64,000 nucleotides of DNA from Ailanthus altissimus (lineage: Eukaryota > Streptophyta > Magnoliopsida > Sapindales > Simaroubaceae), in contig OX327703.1 of assembly GCA_946807835.1 (NCBI GenBank), positions 9,183,501 to 9,247,500 on the forward strand, in the 5' to 3' direction. The translations under genes and the position numbers were made by a program. Numbering within the stretch: the first letter of the stretch is position 1; every line of letters begins with the position of its first letter. The notes under the pieces were generated by a model. That model had not been told where the DNA came from. It saw only the letters and a list, made by a program, of their open reading frames with translations, and did no database searches. Shown in pieces: positions 57,333 through 64,000 of the stretch.

Positions 57333-58500
57333 GCTGAACTCTTCTTGAAATTGCCTTTTTGTTGAACCTTCAGTCAATTTCATCGAAACCATGACCTTGT
57401 GGCCATAGGTTAATTGATAAGGCAATGTCCCAATGGCTATCTTTGGGTTGATTCTACTTGGCCAAAGGACTTCTTGAAGTTTCTTGTGCCATGATCTGGG
57501 GTTATCTTTGATCGTAATCTTTAGTACTTAGATGGTCGATTTGTTTCTTGATTTGATTTACTCATTTTATTTAGCATAGTATGGTGTGCTGTATATGAGT
57601 TTGATGCCAAATTTCTTGTCAAAATCGGGCATTTCTTCTCTGGTGAAGACCGTCCTCTGATTGATCGTGATGGATTTTAGGAGATCATGCTTATATATGA
57701 TATTCTCTTTGATGAACTTTATGACCGATTGTTGGTTGCTATCTTCAATAGAATCTCCTCGACCTATTTTATGAATTAATCGATCGCCACAAGGATAAAA
57801 ACATGTTGTTTGGAAGACGATGGATATATCTTCCCAAGTATATACATCGCCCAGCCTCTAAAGGGTCATGGTTTGATCATTACATGTATTTTATCAACGA
57901 GAACAACCTAGATTGGCCTATGTTTTTGGTATTCTTCACAACCACTAGAGTAGTTGTGATAATCTTGCTCCATAGTCAGACACTAAAAACTATTCCTGTG
58001 GATGGCTTTCTTTGTTAATCGCCTACTATGATGAGCTCTAACTAAACCTTCACGTGACTTAGCCATGACCAATATGCTTTCCTTATGACCAATGCATCTT
58101 AATAATTCACCCAGGGAGCCCTTCTAAATAATTCTCCTGCAAAAAGGAAAACCTAGGTGCCATAACTTTAATTCTTTGATTGGCATCTGGGTTAAGGTTC
58201 TTCATATAGGGGATCAACTCATCTCTCAATTCTTTTTTGAAAAAATTAACCCTTATTGAGTAGGTAGCCCTAGACTGTGTAAGCAAGAATGTAGCTAGTA
58301 GATTAAAGAAATCTCTTTAATCGCCCTCTTGAACCCTGATGCCTCTCAAGTAAGATCATAGGCTTCTGAGTTATTCATTCTAGTTGAACACTATACTACG
58401 GTAGATTGAAAACTTTGGAACAGATTTCTGGTTGTGTGACAGTATAGGACGAGTAGGTCAACCTCGCAATTATATTCTCCAATTATTTGCTTGAGATAGT
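57333..58500 (-). pseudogene. Tat-like Ty3/gypsy second RNase H and integrase relic
   Basis: Minus strand from 58500: IIGEYNCE and NNSEAYDLT-EASGF (the extra, archaeal-type RNase H domain that marks the Tat lineage, about 58500-58330), a connecting region, LLRCIGHKESILVMAKS-EG, RAHHS, GCEEYQKHRPI (zinc domain HHCC with the last Cys replaced by Tyr, about 57945), KP-PFRGWAMYILGKIYPSS, FILVAIDY (integrase core start, about 57870-57790), then NPRSWHKKLQEVLW and LPYQLTYGH (about 57500-57410). The chain breaks at 57332 where LTR B inserted. Many stops make it inactive. Confidence 0.85.
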
Positions 58501-58501
58501 G

Positions 58502-60432
58502 CAATCTGATGACATATTTTAGGGTGTATGCATGTGATTATGTATATATTAAAAAAATTAAACGCATGTATCATATACATAAATTTGGCAGTGGACTTTA
58601 TTATATAATCTACATATACACATGTACTTCAATTCTTAATAACTTAAGAATACATAAAACATACCTTTGAAGACCTCCGATGAAGATTTCAAATCCGGAT
58701 TTCTTTGCTCCAACTTTGAGCTCACTTTTGTTCAATTCTAGTTCACAACAATCCGGTGGGATTGTGAAGCTAGAATAGCAGCAGTATAATCTTCAGCAAC
58801 AAGGTTTGATTACTTGAAAGAAAAATAAGAAGGATTTATTTTTCTTTCTCCTTTGATTTTTCTCACAAGTCTTTGTTCAATGAAAAACTCTCTCAAAACC
58901 AACTCTTCTTTTTCCTCTCAATCCTTGCACGAATTTTCATTCACTCACTTGTTAACATACATGAAACTCAACCATTTTTAGTGCTCTCAACACTTCACAA
59001 GTGCTCCACCAAAATTAGATTAAGTGGCTAACTACCAAAATAATTTTTTATGGCCAATTTAATGGTCTAATAAAATTAACCATTAATCACAAAATGGTGC
59101 TCCACTTAATTTAGTTTATGTTTCTCAAATTAGGTATGTCTTATTTAGGATTAAAATATTAAATAAATAAAATCATATTTTATTTATTTAAATAACATTT
59201 ATTTAATTATTCAAAAACTATTTGAATAATTAATATTTACCTTATTTGATTTTACTAACATGGTTAATGGGTGAATTCATGGTAAAACAATTCATGAAAT
59301 AATTTGTGCTACTTGTTAACATCTAATTAGTTAATAAATCTTGATAACTAATTAAATGATATACTTAACATTTAAGTCTAAACAAGTGCACCACCCGAAG
59401 AACCCCGAAACATATTTTCGGTTTGCTAGAATTTCTAAGATGGAACTGTTCAATCCATTATGCTGCCCCAGTGCACTATGAGTATACTTCATATTGTGAG
59501 ACTCTCTAGGTCCACGCTCGAATTGTTATATGAAACTCCTCCATACGTCTGTGAATGATGCCCTACACACACGTTACGAATATTATAAAGTGACGTATTA
59601 GACCATACAAGTTGAGGTTATAACATATTCATATAATTCCTCCATCATTTATATCCGGGTAAAGCAAAGATATAGATCAACACCATCAAATCTCCATATG
59701 CCCAACCGAAAGCTTATCTCTAGAATTTTATTTTAATAAATAATATTCCCAAACACTTTTGTAATATTATTTATCCTTAGGGTTAAACTCTTTTCCCGGG
59801 AATTACTACTTATGACCATAAGACTTTCTGAAATACAATCTATAGAGCATTAAGATATAGTACTCACCTAAATAAGCTGATGGATCCCATATCTATGCAC
59901 ATTAGACTCCATGAGCATCTGGCCATATCAAGTGACACCCAGCGGTCAAACCATTAAAGGTTTCTGACATGTGTGGAACCAAAGTATGGTGGATCACTCA
60001 CAAGCCACCGTGGCACTCAATTCCAAGGACCACAAATACTACTCAACTCGAAAGGCCCTCCATTGATGGCTTTATGGGATGTTTATTGGAGATCTTTGTG
60101 AGTCTGTTTAGTATTCAGTTCTTACTGGATACCTGTATCTTTATACGAGCTTCCACTAAACTCATGGTTTGCTAGGACTAACCATCTAGACCATCCAGAT
60201 ATAGACATACACCAATTTATATATTTATTAAGGTATTCACTGACAGACCAGCATCAGTGAAGATAGATCAGGAACATAATATTTGAGAACATATTTGTAT
60301 AATGACATTTTCTAGCACTATTTGTAACTCTTTGCAACTACGTCATTACTAATATATTCTTAGGTCTTTGTCCAATTTCAGACAAGGCTCTAATTCTTTA
60401 GATATCGCTGACTCTTATAACTTAATAACTCT
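58502..60432 (-). mobile_element. Truncated copia LTR (inner-element family)
   Basis: Colinear with 25940-28190 and 32990-35240 (for example gtatacttcatattgtgagactctctaggtcc in all), with more substitutions. The left end is near 58502-58516 (gggtgtatgcatgtg style). On the right, homology stops near 60432 before the CCCAACA end, so about 200-300 bp are missing. It adjoins the Tat-like relic at 58500. Confidence 0.75.
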
Positions 60433-60615
60433 TTCCAATTCTATATTGGGGATGTGGCTACGGATGATTCAGCACCGTTCTTTCCAATTCTATTCTTTGC
60501 CATTTGTCTTATTGTTACTATCTTATGACAAATGTGGTTCCTCTGTGTATGCTAAAAGGATATGCGCGAATAAAAATTTAAAGGGATTTAGAGTTTGTGT
60601 ATGTCTAGGGTCCTG
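60433..60615. other. Unassigned spacer
   Basis: Between the truncated copia LTR and the chromovirus LTR. It contains a direct repeat ctttccaattctat at about 60431 and 60480. No gene was supported. Confidence 0.35.
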
Positions 60616-63600
60616 TTAGATGGACACGCGCCTCGAATTTGAGTAAAACCAAGGCCAAAGGATTTACCAAGTAAGGCAAGGCCAACCTTGGCTATCAGTA
60701 AGTGAGGTTTGCACCTAAGCTATCAATGAGTGAGGTCTATCACTAAAGCTAGGTTATGGTACAGTGAATATGTCGCAAAGCTTGGGTTCTTCTCAGAGAA
60801 GTACAGACAAAGCTCTAATAGTAAGGTTATGGGTTTTCAACAAGCATGGACGTAGAGTCCTGGGTTAAATGATAAAAATAAGAGAAAAAGGATAAAAAGC
60901 TTAAGAACTTATATATTATGTGTATGAATTGTAGTAACCAGTATCCACGACTGGTAAGAATAAATATTTATATATGTATAAATATACGTATTTTATTTGT
61001 ATGTTGGTGATACTTGAATTATATATTGTTATTAGTAATATTTTTATAGGTTAAGGATATACGATTAGTATTGGGTTTATTTGTATGACTTTAGATTTAT
61101 TTTAGGGACCAAATTGTTATACTTTGAAAGTTTTGGGGGCAAATTTGTAAATATCAAAAATTAGCCTCTTAGTATAAAAATACACTTTTAAACCCTAATT
61201 TACCATTTTTAGGTCGAGCTACCCATTTTAAGAGAGAGAAGAGAGAAATAGAGGAGAGAGAAAGAGGAGAAGAAGAAGAAAAAGAAGAAGAAATTAGAAA
61301 TTTGAATTTCAAGAGGTATATCATACGTATTTCTCAATTTATTGGTATTAATTAAGTTAATTCCTTTAAGTTTTGATTTCTGAAAATATGTATAATTGAG
61401 GATTTGTTGTGTATTTCGTAAGATCATATGAGAATTGATGATGATCTATAAGATAGTTTGATAAATCATGATGAATTATGGAATTTCTGCTGGATAACCT
61501 CTTGATCTAGGAATTTTATAAATTGTTGTGATTCGATTCTGGTTTTGAATTTTGAGTATATGAAATTATACATGTTTAGGATCATCTGAGACTTTGAATC
61601 GACTGAAAATCTCGGAAATTGAATTTTTAGTGAATTTACCAAAATGACCCTGGAATTCTGGAAATTTCCTGTGTAAACAGTATGATACAGTGGAAAATAA
61701 TTTTTGACCTGCTGAATGATCTTTAAAAATTACGAATTTGTGGAATATGATAATTTTATATGTCTAATATGATATACTCGGAATTGAGAATTTGGATCAA
61801 TGTGGTTGAAGTGTTATGAATTTCTAAAGTGTATCAGCTCATTGTAGTATTTGATTAACAGATTTTTAAAGTTATGAAATAAAATAGTTTTAAAATACTT
61901 TTGGCAGTTATTTGGAAGCCAAATATTTATCATGGACTGAGATATGTGTCAAGAGTGATTATGTGATAGTTTTATAATTTTTGAGTTAGTATATGATTTT
62001 ATAAAATTGGGAGATTGAATACTGTTTAGTAAGTATCTTTATCCTGTCAGGTTTGTAGTTTGGATTCGATGGTGTGTATGGAATGGATTGTGTAGGAATT
62101 TTGATATAATATTCATATATAAGAAGTATATATGAGTCAAGAATGATATATTCTGATTTCGGAGTAATTGGACATCATTTGATGTATTAGAAATTTTTGT
62201 TAAGTGTAAGTGGTCAGAATGACAGGTTTTGAGAAACCAAATATTTAGACCAATTTGATGTGATAAATGCATTGTGTATAATTTTGTAAGCTATTTAAAG
62301 TATTTTGTGTGAATTGTGAGGCTTATGAAAGGATTAATCTCCATTGATAGGTTAAGGAGATTTAAGCCTTGTAGCTGAAAGTGTTAAGAGGTAAGTATAC
62401 TAGACTTTTTACTGAAATCACAATAAACATAGTAATTGTTTTGTATGATTTTGCAAATGGGGTTAAGAATATGTTTATGTTATGTCAAAGTATATTTTGA
62501 TATGAAATGTGAATATATGTTTCTGAATGTGAGCATTGACATTGAGCATGGACATACATGTGTTTTTGTAAGTGAGCTTTCAAAATAAGATGTGTTTAAT
62601 AAAGAAAGCTTTTGAAGTGTAATATGTCCATGAGAAATATTTTGTATTTTGAGGGTACTTGAACTCACTGTTAACTTAGTAGGCATTTTATGTGATTGTG
62701 GAGCCTTTATGTGTGGCCTTTCCTTTGGGATTGGTATATGTTATGTGTTCCGTATGTAGGGAGGATCCTATTGGTACCTAAAGGAAGAGTGAGTCATCAC
62801 ATTCGTGTGGTGGCGTATTGGTGCATGTGAGAGGACTCACCGATGATCAGGGTGAGGGTTTGGCTTTTACCTTCGGGCATAAGCGTTATATATGTGTGAT
62901 TTAAAGACCTCACTTGTACTATTCCTCTCATACGGTATGTCACCTACGAGTGACATTTGGCTCATTATGTGATATGTGATATGTAAGTCCTACTAAGTAG
63001 TAGTTGAGTAATGGTATTCCTATTATGTGTTTTGAAAGAATGTGTAAGCGCTTACATGATATGTGATTTGATAAGATTATGATTTTGATTGATCACAGCA
63101 TATCATACATATGCATTGTGTACATATATGTATTTGTATTTGATATATGAAAAATTAGTATGCTTACTGAGTTTTATACTCATTATAGTTTATGGTGATT
63201 TCAGGTAAATAAGGTGCATGTGGGCTTAGCGGATTTGGCAAGGCTTCTGCTGTTCCTTGGGTTCCCTAAGTTGCTAGGTTGTTGTGTGTTTCATTTGGGG
63301 ACACGTGGGATAGGATATTTGGTTTGTCCCTATTGAATAAATACTTATGTATTATTTCATTGTGTGTGGATTGGATTTGGTTTAAGTTTTATAAAGTGTG
63401 GTTATTGGATGATTTTAAGTAAGAATTTGCAATGGATATATTCTGGGCTCCCGGTAACAAAGTTGCTACTGGTGACGTAGTAGAGTGTTAATCTCTGAGA
63501 AAACTCTGCGTATCTCCGGTTTAATAATTGTCCCAGTCATAATTCAATTGCTATAATTCTGAAAGAAATTGAAATGAATGTTTAAATATTGTCAAGAGAA

Positions 63601-63779
63601 GTTTATACTTATATGTTAGGTTAAGGTTGATTTTAGTGTTGAACTTACTAGCAACTTGCTAAGGATTTCTGTGTTGAATGAAAGTTGAAAATTTTGTGTA
63701 ATATTATTTATGAGTGCACATGCAGTGAATGAATGTAAGTGATGTCGTGTGTCGGATCTTTTGGGTCTGGGGCGTGACA
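60616..63779 (+). mobile_element. 5' LTR of a Ty3/gypsy chromovirus-like element
   Basis: It ends gtctggggcgtgaca at 63779 with a tRNA-iMet primer site just inside. The start is placed near 60616-60622 (gttagatggacacgcgcctcgaat), where a TG-ACGC-C-CGAATTT-type LTR start can be read. The interior has the text gggaccaaattgttatactttgaaagttttggggg (61105-61140), a GA-rich tract at 61231-61300, and a GC-richer stretch (62750-62960), typical of long Tekay/Del-type LTRs. About 3.1 kb if the start is right. Only one LTR is in the window, so identity and age cannot be judged. Confidence 0.7.
61230..61292. repeat. GA-rich low-complexity tract
   Basis: Purine-only run of gaga, gagaaa and gaagaa words inside the chromovirus LTR, close to where such LTRs usually start transcription. 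Confidence 0.85.
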
Positions 63780-63787
63780 GCTTTTAT

Positions 63788-63799
63788 TGGTATCAGAGC
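63788..63799 (+). other. Primer-binding site, tRNA-iMet, chromovirus-like element
   Basis: TGGTATCAGAGC, perfect over 12 bases, eight bases after the LTR end. Confidence 0.93.
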
Positions 63800-63938
63800 T
63801 AAGATATGATTCTGTAGACTTTATGTGTCTAGTGAAGGGAACCCAGCCGATGCCAAATCCTTAAGATTGTATGTGTGCTTATTTATGTATATTGATTTAT
63901 TTGATATCTTACTTACTTATCTTTGTGATTTTGAAAAG

Positions 63939-64000
63939 ATGGGGCGTAATCCAAGAATTACTAGAAGTGCTGATACTGTGAATGAGAGTACTTCAGGAGA
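63939..64000 (+). CDS. Start of chromovirus-like Gag, cut by the window end
   Basis: ATG at 63939 opens a frame MGRNPRITRSADTVNESTSG that is still open at the last base. The position, about 140 bases after the primer site, fits the beginning of the gag-pol polyprotein of chromovirus-type gypsy elements. Only 20 codons are visible, so neither the domain content nor integrity can be judged. The start is the first ATG with a long open continuation after the leader. Confidence 0.6.
   Translation, partial: MGRNPRITRSADTVNESTSG

Overview
The window looks like about 64 kb of AT-rich, transposon-dominated DNA from a flowering plant, probably a dicot. The evidence is plant Ty1/copia and Ty3/gypsy (Tat-like, Athila/Diaspora-like and chromovirus-like) retrotransposons, primer-binding sites matching plant tRNA-iMet and tRNA-Asp, satellite DNA, and one gene for a DIR1-type lipid-transfer protein. 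No tRNA or rRNA genes, CRISPR arrays or operons were seen. Nearly all long coding stretches are broken retrotransposon polyproteins. The species cannot be named from the sequence.

Layout, left part. Positions 1-1350 hold the 3' end (RNase H plus LTR) of a decayed Tnt1-like copia element. Positions 1440-2832 hold an unassigned coding relic and a CA/TA microsatellite. Positions 3184-8292 are a plus-strand Ty3/gypsy element that has an LTR, a tRNA-Asp primer site, gag and protease but no reverse transcriptase or integrase. Positions 8296-14320 are a minus-strand Tat-like relic (gag/protease at 13.6-14.3 kb, RT/RNase H at 8.4-10 kb). It is split by an inverted pair of copia LTRs and carries a locally amplified RT segment. 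Positions 14322 to about 17020 look like a chromovirus LTR.

Centre. Positions 17252-42604 form a three-level nest of retrotransposons, all on the minus strand, and target-site duplications (TSDs) prove each level. The outer element is a second gag-protease-only gypsy copy (TSD ATCAT). It is interrupted by a copia element at 20221-38498 (TSD TCCTC), which is itself interrupted by a younger copia element at 25917-35457 (TSD ATATT). The two copia elements share a leader with four evenly placed repeats whose sequence is element-specific.

Right part. Positions 42605-47760 are the least repetitive stretch. They contain the only gene that appears intact, a DIR1-like lipid-transfer protein (44966-45280, minus), and a LINE-type RNase H fragment. 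Positions 48122-53412 hold a foldback element, an AT-rich irregular array and a 16-copy satellite of about 218 bp. Positions 53690-58500 are a Tat-like integrase relic split by an LTR that is in turn split by a solo copia LTR (TSD GTTAT). A truncated copia LTR follows. The window ends inside a chromovirus-like element whose 5' LTR, tRNA-iMet primer site and gag start are visible.

Boundaries supported by TSDs, primer sites or polypurine tracts are reliable to the base. Other boundaries are estimates from reading homologous copies against each other by eye.
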